Source: Thalassospira sp. MCCC 1A01148 | GTDB taxonomy: Bacteria; Pseudomonadota; Alphaproteobacteria; Rhodospirillales; Thalassospiraceae | Direction of reading: 5' to 3' | NCBI RefSeq assembly: GCF_001613795.1 | Contig: NZ_LPVZ01000020.1 | Coordinates: 496,001 to 560,000 of the forward strand | DNA length: 64,000 bases | In this document: positions 8,905-19,929 of the stretch, piece after piece | Layout of the letters: every line of letters starts with the position of its first letter | Numbering within the stretch: position 1 is the first letter of the stretch | Notes under the pieces: generated by a model | What the model was told of the DNA's origin: nothing | The model's input: the letters and a program-made list of their open reading frames with translations, nothing else | Databases searched by the model: none | Made by a program: the position numbers and the translations under genes

Positions 8905-9233
8905 CGGCGACACCTTTATCGTTCCCTGATGCAAAGCATTTGTGTTGAGTATCACTATAGAATGTTGGCGCGCGCTGGAAAACGAATTCCCTTGCTGCAC
9001 GGCAACAAACCGTATCCGGAGTTGTTTTTCGCACTGCACTTCGCGTTGAATACTGGACACATTGGAAAATTCGCGGCACTCTCACAGTCTTCTGAGCGAA
9101 TGCAAAATCGAAAATGCTGCGCAACATCGTAAACGCAACAATGTGAATTGCCGGGGCGCAAAGCAGGTGGAACGACACCACCAGAAGGTTCGCCAGACAA
9201 ACGTCCGGGAAACAGGGAAGCAGGAAAGACGCC
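8905..9233. promoter_or_regulatory. Divergent PHA promoter region with candidate PhaR site
   Basis: This 329-base gap separates the leftward PHA-synthase unit from rightward phaR. It contains a near-perfect 14-bp palindrome, ATGCTGCGCAACAT, at 9114-9127 (one mismatched pair). Further TGC-rich words (CTGCACGGCAAC near 8995-9006, CGCACTGCACTTCGCG near 9030) are also present. PhaR proteins in other alphaproteobacteria bind TGC-rich sites and repress their own and PHA genes, so autoregulation here is a reasonable inference. I see no gene in the gap. Confidence 0.45.
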
Positions 9234-9851
9234 ATGACCACCAAGAAATCAGATGATCAGGACCGCATCGTTATCAAGAAATATGCGAACCGCCGCCTCT
9301 ATAACACGGCGACCAGTTCCTATGTGACGCTTGATCACCTTTCGCAGATGGTCAAAGACAATACCGACTTTGTTGTCTATGACGCGAAATCGGGTGAAGA
9401 CATCACCCGTCCGGTCCTTACCCAGATCATTGTCGAGGAAGAAAACAAGGGGCAGAACCTTCTGCCGATCAGCTTCCTGCGACAGTTAATCGGCTTCTAT
9501 GGCGACAGCCTTCAGGGGCTGGTGCCGAGTTACCTTGAACAGGCCATGCGCGCCTTTGGCCATAATCAGGAACAGATGCGCGAATATATGCAGGGCACCA
9601 TGCAGGGCATGTTCCCGTTCGGCCAGTTCGAGGAAATGAACAAACAGAATATCGCACTGTTTGAACAGACAATGAAAATGTTCTCGCCTTTCGCGCAGGA
9701 TGAAAACGGCGAGCAGACTGGCGATGGCCCGAAAAAGCCGACAGCCCCGGCGGGTGCAAAATCAGATGCCTCGCTGGATGAGCTCAAAAGCCAGCTTGAA
9801 GCCATGCAGGCACAGCTCAACAATCTTGCCGGCGGCAAGTCCGACAAATAA
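9234..9851 (+). CDS. phaR: Polyhydroxyalkanoate synthesis regulator PhaR
   Basis: The 205-residue protein has the PhaR N-terminal DNA-binding domain (IVIKKYANRRLYNTATSSYV) followed by two PHB-accumulation repeats. These include VVYDAKSGEDITRPVLTQII and the SFLRQLIGFYGDSLQGLVPS region. The C-terminus ends in a short coiled coil (ELKSQLEAMQAQLNNLAGG). PhaR represses phasin and PHA genes and is released by binding nascent PHB. It is divergent from the PHA-synthase-like operon, and a strong terminator follows. Confidence 0.95.
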   Translation: MTTKKSDDQDRIVIKKYANRRLYNTATSSYVTLDHLSQMVKDNTDFVVYDAKSGEDITRPVLTQIIVEEENKGQNLLPISFLRQLIGFYGDSLQGLVPSYLEQAMRAFGHNQEQMREYMQGTMQGMFPFGQFEEMNKQNIALFEQTMKMFSPFAQDENGEQTGDGPKKPTAPAGAKSDASLDELKSQLEAMQAQLNNLAGGKSDK

Positions 9852-9885
9852 GACATCCTGCCCGCATCCCGCGGCCATAAGACCC

Positions 9886-9922
9886 AAAAGGCGAAGCTGC
9901 ACACCAGCGCTTCGCCTTTTTT
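9886..9922 (+). terminator. Intrinsic terminator of phaR
   Basis: Arms AAAAGGCGAAGC (9886-9897) and GCTTCGCCTTTT (9909-9920) pair fully around an 11-nt loop. The T-run continues to 9922. This is a classical rho-independent terminator for rightward transcription, 35 bases after the phaR stop. Confidence 0.9.
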
Positions 9923-10131
9923 CGTGCCTGCATCAAGGATGCGCAGATCCAGGCAAATGATGCCCCACCCTGTCGGCACCAATCCTGCATAAACTTTTCA
10001 TTAACTTTTTCAGAACGCCCGGCACCGCCGCAAGGCGGCAATTTTTGCCGGGTGCATGTCGTGACCACAAACACAAATCCACGGAGTCCCGAAATACGCA
10101 GGCAACAATGACCCAATAGACCGATAAACAT

Positions 10132-10488
10132 ATGACCGCGATCACACCGATTTCCATGCTCCCGGCCCGCAGGACCGAAACTGCGAGCAGTGGAACCGAT
10201 GGTCCTGCCGGGATCGGGATCGAGCAACTTGCGCGAATTTCGCCAGTGGAGAAAATTGCGCAGAATGGTGGCGCGTGGCTGCAACCCCATGATCTTGTGG
10301 GCAGTGCAGCATTCTGGACCCAGCTTTTGGGACAGGTCTTACCTCAGGAAAACCTTTTGCAACCGCCGGTCATTCAAGCAGCGCATGCCAGCTATGCACA
10401 TCATCACAAACCAGACAGCGTAGAAACGAACGTCTTTTTTTCGCCTTCTGCACTAGACAAAGACAGCTCGATTGACCTATATAGCTAG
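10132..10488 (+). CDS. Small hypothetical protein
   Basis: I do not recognise this 118-residue reading frame. It starts with ATG in MTAITPISMLPARR. It has no signal peptide or membrane segment and a moderately hydrophobic middle (SAAFWTQLLGQVLPQENLLQ). Codon use is GC-biased at third positions through the first two thirds, like neighbouring core genes, and no better frame exists on either strand here. It lies between the phaR terminator and the XRE regulator. It may be real but could be a chance frame. Confidence 0.35.
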   Translation: MTAITPISMLPARRTETASSGTDGPAGIGIEQLARISPVEKIAQNGGAWLQPHDLVGSAAFWTQLLGQVLPQENLLQPPVIQAAHASYAHHHKPDSVETNVFFSPSALDKDSSIDLYS

Positions 10489-10654
10489 CTTCTGGCGGAA
10501 AGCTGCAACGATTATCTGACCAATGTTCAGGTACATGTCACGAACTCGCAACGCTTTATCGGTGTCGCGACAACTGACAATTCGGGAAAAATTAACAAGC
10601 CCGACAGCATCCGAAGTGGGGATTAATAACTGGCGGTTGATAACGGATTATAAA

Positions 10655-11050
10655 ATGACTGAGAACGCTCAAAACGAAGAACCGAAGCGCGCAAACCGCG
10701 CCACAGACACTGACCGTTATGTTGGTCAGCGCATCCGCGAACGTCGCATCATGCTGGGCCTTTCCCAGCAGCAGATGGCCGATCTGATTGGCGTCACCTA
10801 CCAGCAGGCTCACAAATATGAGCGCGGCATTAACCGCATCTCTGCAGGTCGCCTTTACGAGATCTCCCAGGTTCTGGGCGTTCCGGTGAGCTATTTCTAT
10901 GAAGGTCTGGAAGGCAATCAGGAAACCGAGCTTAATGCGCGTCAGCGCATGTGCCTTGAACTTGCGCGTAACTTCGCAAGCATCAAGCACGAGAAGCATC
11001 AGGAAGCACTGAGCCAGATGGCACGTGCCCTTGCCGACCAGGCTGCTTAA
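10655..11050 (+). CDS. XRE-family helix-turn-helix regulator
   Basis: The 131-residue protein has a Cro/CI-type HTH: VGQRIRERRIMLGLSQQQMA, then DLIGVTYQQAHKYERGINRI, then RLYEISQVLGVPVSYFYEG. The short C-terminal helix (MCLELARNFASIKHEKHQEA) matches small single-domain XRE regulators common in Rhodospirillales. The ATG at 10655 is preferred over 10523 because the intervening frame has no recognisable fold and the HTH starts about 30 residues after it. A terminator follows. Target genes are unknown. Confidence 0.88.
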   Translation: MTENAQNEEPKRANRATDTDRYVGQRIRERRIMLGLSQQQMADLIGVTYQQAHKYERGINRISAGRLYEISQVLGVPVSYFYEGLEGNQETELNARQRMCLELARNFASIKHEKHQEALSQMARALADQAA

Positions 11051-11079
11051 GTCCGTTTAACGGACCCTGGTGCCACCTC

Positions 11080-11119
11080 AAAAAAGGCTGCCTTTTGCAT
11101 TGCGAAGGCGGCCTTTTTT
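11080..11119 (+). terminator. Intrinsic terminator of the XRE gene
   Basis: AAAAAAGGCTGCC (11080-11092) pairs, with a small imperfection, with GGCGGCCTTTTTT (11107-11119) and ends in a T-run. A second short hairpin, GTCCGTT/AACGGAC (11051-11065), sits directly after the stop codon. Confidence 0.85.
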
Positions 11120-11195
11120 ATGACTGGTTCGCAGATGCAAAAAAAGGGACGCGAACGTCCCCTTTGTGCCAATTGAAATGATGCAAGATACGCCC

Positions 11196-13429
<2,234 letters not shown>

Positions 13430-13453
13430 CTAAAATTCTATATCACATAAAAC

Positions 13454-13483
13454 AAGGGAGGAATGATTGCTCATTCCTCCCTT
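13454..13483 (-). terminator. Intrinsic terminator after rpmA
   Basis: Perfect 13-bp arms AAGGGAGGAATGA (13454-13466) and TCATTCCTCCCTT (13471-13483) flank a 4-nt loop. In the leftward direction the stem is followed by GTTTTATG. It separates the ribosomal protein pair from obgE, so obgE either has its own promoter within 13355-13453 or depends on readthrough. Confidence 0.85.
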
Positions 13484-13520
13484 AGAAATCTTGCTACGTA
13501 TCGCGCAGCCGACGGGAGGC

Positions 13521-13781
13521 TTACGCCTCTGCCGGAACGACGGTAACGTAGGTACGACCCTTGAAGCCCGACTTGAACTGGACAGAACCGTTCACAGTCG
13601 CAAACAGGGTGTGGTCTTTGGCGAGGCCAACATTGTCACCGGCATGGAACTTGGTGCCACGCTGACGAACGAGGATGTTGCCTGCAACAACTGCCTGACC
13701 ACCGAATTTTTTAACGCCGAGACGGCGACCTTCGGAGTCACGACCGTTGCGCGAACTACCACCAGCTTTCTTATGAGCCAT
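13521..13781 (-). CDS. rpmA: 50S ribosomal protein L27
   Basis: The 86-residue protein begins [20 protein letters not shown], the L27 N-terminal tail that reaches the peptidyl transferase centre. It continues through LGVKKFGGQ and [15 protein letters not shown]. It lies 35 bases downstream of rplU in the usual pair. Confidence 0.98.
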   Translation of the reverse strand: MAHKKAGGSSRNGRDSEGRRLGVKKFGGQAVVAGNILVRQRGTKFHAGDNVGLAKDHTLFATVNGSVQFKSGFKGRTYVTVVPAEA

Positions 13782-13816
13782 GAAACTCTCCTAAAACTGC
13801 ATCTTCACCTGATAAA

Positions 13817-14128
13817 TCAGGCTTTGATGTCCTTGATGCGCAGAACAGTCAGGTTCTGGCGATGACCATTTTTGCGACGGTAGTTATGCCGGCGCTTTTT
13901 CTTGAAAACGATCACCTTGTCGCCCTTGGCCTGCTCGAGAACTTCTGCGGTAACAGAAGCACCTTTGACCAACGGAGCACCAACCTTCGGCGCACCGTCG
14001 CCAGCAACCATGAGAACTTCTTCAAGTTTCACGGTTTCACCAGCCTGGGCAGCGATCTTTTCGACTTTGATTACGTCGTTGGCGGCAACTTTATACTGTT
14101 TGCCACCAGTTTTGATGATTGCGTACAT
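13817..14128 (-). CDS. rplU: 50S ribosomal protein L21
   Basis: The 103-residue protein starts [20 protein letters not shown]. It has the L21 C-terminal [20 protein letters not shown] signature that contacts 23S rRNA. It is first in the leftward rplU-rpmA pair. Confidence 0.98.
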   Translation of the reverse strand: MYAIIKTGGKQYKVAANDVIKVEKIAAQAGETVKLEEVLMVAGDGAPKVGAPLVKGASVTAEVLEQAKGDKVIVFKKKRRHNYRRKNGHRQNLTVLRIKDIKA

Positions 14129-14456
14129 CTAAAAGTTCCTGAAAAACATTCTGGAAACACAAACGCGCGCTTCGGTGCCGCTGCTAACAGATACCGAACC
14201 GCTGCGAAGAACGGGTGAATTACCGCTTTTGGCCCGCAGAGTCAACTACAGAGTGACCTTTTACGCGCCCCCATCCCGCATGCCAAAGCCGCAGAATTGC
14301 AGACACAAACGCCCGTTTCAAAATTGGCCAATCCCCGCACCGGGAAAGCGCACACAAAAACACAGACATAAAGAGTCCAACAAATTTGAGATTTCCCTCT
14401 TGCAATCTGCCGCTCATCCCGGTAAACACCGGCTCGAACGCCAAGACCACACATGC
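14129..14456. other. Intergenic region between rplU and tRNA-Ser
   Basis: This 328-base stretch should hold the leftward rplU promoter and the rightward tRNA promoter. I see no convincing gene. Frames crossing it run through the tRNA and give the familiar spurious tRNA translations. No strong inverted repeat was found. Confidence 0.5.
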
Positions 14457-14546
<90 letters not shown>

Positions 14547-14722
14547 TTACCCAGAAGTATCTCACCTACAAAAAAATCAAGTTTTTGGGGCTGCCTGCCA
14601 CATCAGATTCGGAAGTTTAGTTCACTTCGCTTGCGAGAGAACTATGCTATCTTTCCGAGATTGTAGTGGATTTCTGCGAATGACTTACGCCCTGTTTTCA
14701 AAGGGAAATTGGGAACAAGTAA

Positions 14723-15856
14723 CTAAAGAGCGTCTCTAAGTTTGGTTTTTAGCTCCCATTTGTTTCCCTGCAGTTTCCATATCTCGGGATTCCGCCAGCT
14801 CTCCGCGACCTCCCAAAACCGCGTGAGCGGAATATCAAGGAAATCACAAAAACGCTCAATATATTCTTCATGACACTGGCCATCAAACTTCTCGCAGAGC
14901 TCAATAGCCTCGGAACGAGTTAGCCTGCCAGCGCGAATATCGAGCGACGCTTGTTGCGCCGTCATACCAAAACCAAGTTTAAGGTACTTCAAATATTGGT
15001 TGACGATGACAAAATCCTCATCGAGCATAGAATGATTGTGAATAAAGCCAGTCCTTGCAGGGTCCGCATGACGTCCCTCACGAAGCTTCATGCCATGCTG
15101 CACAGCAAATTCTGCGTTATTGTGCTGGTCATAATCCTCAATGTAGTAACCAAGGTAGATTAGCTTTAGGTCGTTTTTGAGAATTCTGTCTTTTTCCGGA
15201 AAACGGAAAAAGTACATTTTATCTTCAGTATTGTACTCATCTAGAAACGGGGTAATGTCTCCACCACGCAGCGTGTTCATGGAAACAACGTTGATTGCGT
15301 TACCGTCTTTTGAGCCGCCTGCCCCGCTACCAAGAGTAATAAATGGGTTCTCACCTGCACACGCCAGAGGAATGTTTGTTTGTAAAGCTGTGCGCGGCAG
15401 ACTGGCATACAAGGCAATCTCTGAAGGATTGGTCCAATTACCTAGCTTCAAAAATGAGTGTCGTATTGCCCTTCGATATACTTCTGGCGCAGGATTTACT
15501 GTCATCACATCAAACCCTTGCTCTACAAGGTTTGATAAATTTGCGGCCCCCAAATCTGTCTGCTGAATCGGCGGGTACACAAAACTGACGAGGAGTGGAT
15601 TGAGGCCAATCTCTCGCGCAAAAAACGCAAGTCGGGTCGAGTCCTTGCCCCCACTCACACCTATGATTGAGTCGTAACCCAAAGGGGATCGCCGCTCATT
15701 TGCCCAAGCAACGATCTCATCCAACTCTTTCCTGCGCCTGTCCCATTCTGCCGCATCATATGACAATGCAAGGGAACAAGGTGTGCACAACCCTTCTTCA
15801 TTGAACACCTGTCCTGGACGGGTATCAGGCTCTACACAACTCCTACAATATTTCAT
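14723..15856 (-). CDS. N-acetyl sugar amidotransferase (WbpG/PseA-like)
   Basis: The 377-residue PP-loop ATP pyrophosphatase has an N-terminal zinc-ribbon pattern (CRSCVEPDTRPG, GLCTPC) and an intact PP-loop IIGVSGGKDSTRLAFF near residues 66-81. This matches the WbpG/PseA/WbuX family, which converts an N-acetyl group on a nucleotide-activated or free amino sugar to an acetamidino group using ATP and ammonia. Ammonia normally comes from a HisH-like glutaminase through a HisF-like partner, and both are encoded just upstream. It is the last gene of the leftward cluster, 8 bases after the paralogue at 15865-17211. The target may be the nonulosonic acid made in this locus; this is inference. Confidence 0.85.
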   Translation of the reverse strand: MKYCRSCVEPDTRPGQVFNEEGLCTPCSLALSYDAAEWDRRRKELDEIVAWANERRSPLGYDSIIGVSGGKDSTRLAFFAREIGLNPLLVSFVYPPIQQTDLGAANLSNLVEQGFDVMTVNPAPEVYRRAIRHSFLKLGNWTNPSEIALYASLPRTALQTNIPLACAGENPFITLGSGAGGSKDGNAINVVSMNTLRGGDITPFLDEYNTEDKMYFFRFPEKDRILKNDLKLIYLGYYIEDYDQHNNAEFAVQHGMKLREGRHADPARTGFIHNHSMLDEDFVIVNQYLKYLKLGFGMTAQQASLDIRAGRLTRSEAIELCEKFDGQCHEEYIERFCDFLDIPLTRFWEVAESWRNPEIWKLQGNKWELKTKLRDAL

Positions 15857-15864
15857 GAGAACAA

Positions 15865-17211
15865 TTACTTGGTTCCGGTTAGGGTCAAATCTACGGGTTC
15901 GTGCTGCCCAAAGCTTGAGTCCGGCATTTGAGTGGATGCAACCGGCCGACTTGGACCTTTCCCGTCGACAAAACCTTTGCCGATTAAAACATAATTACAA
16001 CGGCCTGAATCAGGCTTTTTGGGTTTAGTGATTCTGTAATCAGCCCATGGTTGGTCCGTCTCAAGACGATCAATATGCAAACCAGTATCACGGCGTCGTT
16101 TCAACATCCATTTGCCTTCAGTGTCTTTTTGCCAAACTCTTGGATCCCTGAACCGGTCGACATTGGTCCAGAGTTCCCTCTCTGTCATCCCGACCCACTC
16201 CGTAAAAGTTGAGATTTCCTTGTCAATCGCTGACGTTATCACATTCTGGTGCCTGTCGACGAATGCCTCCCCCTGTTCTCGCGTTAAACGGTGGAGTCTT
16301 ATTTCTCGACAAGCATGATCCGTAACCTTCCCGTATCCCCATTTTCTAAACTTGATCAGGTCATGTAAGCCGGAATAATGAACACTATTGGGATCACTGT
16401 ATGTATCAAACGTTCTATCTTGTCTGACCGTTTCGTATTGATATAGATCGATCATCAATTCGTTTTGTCGACGGCTATCCCAGCGCAGATAATTGTTCAG
16501 ATAAATCCCACGAACACCAACGGCCTCCAATTCTTCATCTTCGGGATATCGGAATATGCCGGTGTTATACGCCTCAAACGATGGGGCCCCCTTGATCAAG
16601 TCTTCTATTTCCATTCCCATCAGGTCATGTTCTTTTCTATATTTGCGTGTCATCTCGACTTTCTGCAAATGAGAGAACATACCCACCTGATCAACGCCTT
16701 GGTGAGCCCCCCAAACAATCAATGGTATCTTGAACTGGATAGCCAACCGAACTGGCCATACAGTCTGTCCCGCCAAGACATGCCAATAGATGCTCCCGAG
16801 TTGTTTGATTGATTGCCGTGTTAGCGCCTGCACGGTCTTAGACGATACATTCATCCCCATCATGTCGCAGTCGAACGCCTGGCGCAGATAAGCCAGGTTC
16901 CGGATACCAGTCTCGGTATTGTAGTGACCATTATAAAACGCAAGGAGAGGCTTCAAACCCAGCACATTTTTGACAACATGCACCATAAAGTATGCATCTC
17001 GACCACCGTCTACTGGCACGATGCAATCATAACTCCGTCCAGATTTGGATTTGTAGCTTGATGTCAACGCCTTCAATTCATCAAAACGCGCATGCCAATC
17101 AATCAAATCCTTCTCTTCATGCACGCGACATCCGCTACAAATCCCCTCATCATCAATAACAATGTTGAGAGGATGCACTTCTGTATAGAGGCACCGGCGG
17201 CACTGTTTCAT
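15865..17211 (-). CDS. N-acetyl sugar amidotransferase paralogue with degenerate PP-loop
   Basis: The 448-residue protein shares the Cys-pair start (CRRCLYTEVHP, EGICSGC) and overall layout of WbpG/PseA enzymes. Its PP-loop reads CIVPVDGGRDAYFMVHVV, where the family has SGGKDS; the Ser and Lys are lost. It also has a C-terminal extension with a Lys/Pro-rich tail. It may be a pseudoenzyme partner of the intact paralogue downstream, or use a modified nucleotide site. Its start overlaps the HisF-like stop by 4 bases, so the HisH-HisF-amidotransferase genes are translationally coupled, which argues that it is the direct ammonia acceptor. Confidence 0.78.
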   Translation of the reverse strand: MKQCRRCLYTEVHPLNIVIDDEGICSGCRVHEEKDLIDWHARFDELKALTSSYKSKSGRSYDCIVPVDGGRDAYFMVHVVKNVLGLKPLLAFYNGHYNTETGIRNLAYLRQAFDCDMMGMNVSSKTVQALTRQSIKQLGSIYWHVLAGQTVWPVRLAIQFKIPLIVWGAHQGVDQVGMFSHLQKVEMTRKYRKEHDLMGMEIEDLIKGAPSFEAYNTGIFRYPEDEELEAVGVRGIYLNNYLRWDSRRQNELMIDLYQYETVRQDRTFDTYSDPNSVHYSGLHDLIKFRKWGYGKVTDHACREIRLHRLTREQGEAFVDRHQNVITSAIDKEISTFTEWVGMTERELWTNVDRFRDPRVWQKDTEGKWMLKRRRDTGLHIDRLETDQPWADYRITKPKKPDSGRCNYVLIGKGFVDGKGPSRPVASTQMPDSSFGQHEPVDLTLTGTK

Positions 17212-18053
17212 ATTTTTTCTCGCTCCACATGAACAAACCCCAGATCGTCCAGCCAGCTCTCATCTCTTTTCATCAACCGGTCATCCTGCCCTATCTTCGA
17301 CAGATCGTGATTGAACGGAAGGTCTTGCCGCATTCTGAAACCCTGACGATGTATCGCTTCCTTCAAGATTGCGACACTGTGTTCTGTGTGGTTGAGAATG
17401 TTGCCCGCTGCGATAGCTGCAACACTTGTGTCTTTTAAGCACTTCACGGCATGAGCACTGTGCCCAATTCCTCCCATCGCTATTACAGGCACAGTAACCG
17501 CACGGCTAACTTCTGCGAGCAAACCAATATCGTAGCCTGATTGGCTTCCGTCTTTCTTCATATTGTGTAACAGAAGTTCGCCTGCGCCGTTCTCACTCAA
17601 GAAAACAGCCCGTTCGACCGGGTCAATCGGCAAATCACCACACACTGTCGCAGTTCTGTCGTGATAATCGACACCCGCTACTACCGCTTGACGCCCATAA
17701 TGCTCCGTGATGTTCTGCAGGAAGAGGATATCCCCTGAAGCTTCGGTTACAACCACCTTATCCACGCCAACCGCGAACACCCTGTGTACGTCAGAGATTT
17801 CTTGTAACCCGCCACCGTACGACATAGGAACAAATGCCTTGCTGGCAATGCTCTTGATCATCTCAATATCCGGGCCTCTCTTGCCGCGGTTCGGCGAGAT
17901 ATCCAAGAGACATATCTCGTCAATGCCCCACCGATTTAGGAATTCAGCACAAATCGCCGGATCACCAATTGGCAGGTATCTTCGAAAACCAAAGCTCTGA
18001 ACAGCGACGCCGTTCAAGACCAAGATGCTTCCGATCAATCGCCGAATAGCCAT
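17208..18053 (-). CDS. hisF: HisF-like ammonia-channel subunit for sugar amidotransferase
   Basis: The 281-residue (beta-alpha)8 barrel of HisF type has phosphate-binding turns (MSYGGGLQ, IAMGGIGHS, AIAAGNIL). The first catalytic Asp of histidine-pathway HisF (PCLDV) is replaced in GSILVLNGV. The second Asp is kept in VVAGVDYHD. The protein therefore probably does not cyclise imidazoleglycerol phosphate but serves as ammonia conduit, as WbuZ/HisF2 proteins do in O-antigen loci. It sits between the HisH-like glutaminase and the amidotransferase, overlapping both ends. Confidence 0.82.
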   Translation of the reverse strand: MAIRRLIGSILVLNGVAVQSFGFRRYLPIGDPAICAEFLNRWGIDEICLLDISPNRGKRGPDIEMIKSIASKAFVPMSYGGGLQEISDVHRVFAVGVDKVVVTEASGDILFLQNITEHYGRQAVVAGVDYHDRTATVCGDLPIDPVERAVFLSENGAGELLLHNMKKDGSQSGYDIGLLAEVSRAVTVPVIAMGGIGHSAHAVKCLKDTSVAAIAAGNILNHTEHSVAILKEAIHRQGFRMRQDLPFNHDLSKIGQDDRLMKRDESWLDDLGFVHVEREKI

Positions 18054-18700
18054 TACTCAAGGCCTAACTGTTTCCGGCACAGGTTGCTGAAGTTTCTCAG
18101 CATAATCAGTCCGGTTCTCTGGCTTTTTTCTGGATGGGATTGCACACCAAAAATGTGCCCTTGCTGCACCACCGATGAAAACTCACCATGGTAGTTTGAC
18201 GAAGCCGCTGTCACGCCAGGAAGAACCTCCATCTGGAATTCATGGTCAAAATAGGTCATATCCCCAGTTTCAATACGCTGAAATAATGGACACTTCGCAT
18301 CCTTGATCTCTACTTCATTCCAACCCACATGAGGGCGTATGATACTTTTGTCCTCTCTACGGTCGGGCGCGACAAGTGTTATGTCTGCATCGATCCAGCC
18401 CAGCCCAGCTACACCACCGCTTTCCTCAGAACTGCGCCCCATCAGTTGCATACCAAGACAAATACCCATGAATGGAATTTTTCTTTCAAAAACAGCTTCT
18501 TCCATTGGATGGATCAAATCTTTACTTCGTAAGTTCTGCATTGCTTTGCCAAAACTTCCGACACCTGGAAGGAATACCCCAGAAAGACCAGTAAATTCTC
18601 TCTGTACACTCACAATTCGGCACTCCACATCAAGAAACCGAAAGGCGGAGATCACCGATCCAAGATTGCCCATACCGTAGTCTATTACACCAATGGTCAT
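18053..18700 (-). CDS. hisH: HisH-like glutaminase (class I amidotransferase)
   Basis: The 215-residue class I glutaminase has the nucleophile elbow FMGICLGMQLM (Cys) and the His-Glu pair in GVQSHPEKSQ. Its opening GVIDYGMGNLGSVISAFRFL is HisH-like. It hydrolyses glutamine to feed ammonia through the adjacent HisF-like barrel. Location in a glycan cluster rather than a his operon, next to two WbpG/PseA-like proteins, points to sugar amidation. Stop and HisF start overlap by one base. Confidence 0.88.
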   Translation of the reverse strand: MTIGVIDYGMGNLGSVISAFRFLDVECRIVSVQREFTGLSGVFLPGVGSFGKAMQNLRSKDLIHPMEEAVFERKIPFMGICLGMQLMGRSSEESGGVAGLGWIDADITLVAPDRREDKSIIRPHVGWNEVEIKDAKCPLFQRIETGDMTYFDHEFQMEVLPGVTAASSNYHGEFSSVVQQGHIFGVQSHPEKSQRTGLIMLRNFSNLCRKQLGLE

Positions 18701-18726
18701 CTTTCTAAATCCACCACTTTAGCGGA

Positions 18727-19773
18727 CTACTCCAACTCCAAGCCAACTGCCTTCAAGTCACTCTCCATCATTTCCTGAACAAGGTCTGGAAAGTTTGTCT
18801 CAGGCTGCCATCCCAACTGTTCGTTGGCTTTGGAGGGATCTCCTAACAGATAATCGACTTCTGTAGGTCGGAAATAGCGGGGATCGATCTCTATCAAAAC
18901 TCTACCCGTTGAAATATCTCTTCCGACTTCTTGGAGTCCAGCGCCACTCCATTCTATTTCCACGTCAACAGTAGAAAAGGCGCGCTCCACAAACTCTCTA
19001 ACTGTATGTGCTTCACCAGTGGCCAGCACGAAATCATCAGGAGTATGGTGATTCATGATCTTCCACATACCCTGAACATAATCTCTGGCGTGACCCCAGT
19101 CCCTTTTCGCTTCCAAGTTACCGAGAAAAAGCTTCTCCTGAAAGCCAGCCTTGATTGCAGCTACTGCACGAGTAATCTTTCGCGTGACGAATGTTTCACC
19201 ACGCGTTGGCCCCTCATGATTAAACAATATGCCGTTGCTTGCGAAAATCCCGTAAGCTTCTCTGTAGTTCCTTGTAATCCAGTAAGCATATAGCTTTGCT
19301 GCAGCATAGGGACTTCTAGGTTGAAAAGGCGTTTGCTCATTCTGGGGCGCAGGGGCATCACCGTAGAGTTCGGATGTTGATGCCTGATAAAATCTGGTAG
19401 ACTTTTCTAGTCCCAGTATCCTGATAGCCTCTAGAATACGAAGTGTGCCGATCGCATCGGCATTGGCAGTATACTCTGGGGTCTCAAAGCTCACCTGCAC
19501 ATGACTTTGGGCCGCAAGATTGTAAATTTCGTCCGGCTTAACGTCTTGGATGATACGTATCAAATTCGTTGAATCCACCATATCTCCATAGTGCATCTGG
19601 AACTTGATCTCTTTCTCGTGAAGGTCTTGATAGAGATGCTCAACGCGTTCAGCGTTAAAAGATGATGAACGACGGCGAACACCATGCACCAGATAACCTT
19701 TTCCCAGCAGAAACTCGGCTAAGTAGGCGCCATCTTGTCCAGTAATCCCAGTTATCAGTGCTGTGCGAGTCAT
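18727..19773 (-). CDS. gmd: GDP-mannose 4,6-dehydratase
   Basis: The 348-residue extended SDR has [19 protein letters not shown] (cofactor loop) and the NADP-binding [16 protein letters not shown] typical of Gmd. The catalytic region is [18 protein letters not shown] with Tyr-x3-Lys in [10 protein letters not shown]. It makes GDP-4-keto-6-deoxy-D-mannose, the branch point to GDP-fucose, GDP-rhamnose and GDP-perosamine. No unambiguous GDP-fucose synthase is adjacent; the SDR at 24327-25328 is a possible next step. Confidence 0.95.
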   Translation of the reverse strand: MTRTALITGITGQDGAYLAEFLLGKGYLVHGVRRRSSSFNAERVEHLYQDLHEKEIKFQMHYGDMVDSTNLIRIIQDVKPDEIYNLAAQSHVQVSFETPEYTANADAIGTLRILEAIRILGLEKSTRFYQASTSELYGDAPAPQNEQTPFQPRSPYAAAKLYAYWITRNYREAYGIFASNGILFNHEGPTRGETFVTRKITRAVAAIKAGFQEKLFLGNLEAKRDWGHARDYVQGMWKIMNHHTPDDFVLATGEAHTVREFVERAFSTVDVEIEWSGAGLQEVGRDISTGRVLIEIDPRYFRPTEVDYLLGDPSKANEQLGWQPETNFPDLVQEMMESDLKAVGLELE

Positions 19774-19929
19774 ACTTAAATTTTACTCCGGGTGTCGCCA
19801 ATTCATTCAGGCAGTCTTAGACCGCTAAAGATACTTCTCACAAGAATTTTCTCCCGAAACATTGATCCAAATAAATCCCTTTCTGGAAACCAGCGAAGCA
19901 TATGCTGAGCGAAACTGAATCATTTGTAG

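Noticed and set aside
8206-8948. Plus-strand frames opposite the phasin-like gene
   Set aside because: Low-complexity Ala/Lys sequence leaves the antisense open, but the minus frame has a ribosome site, helical ends and operon context.
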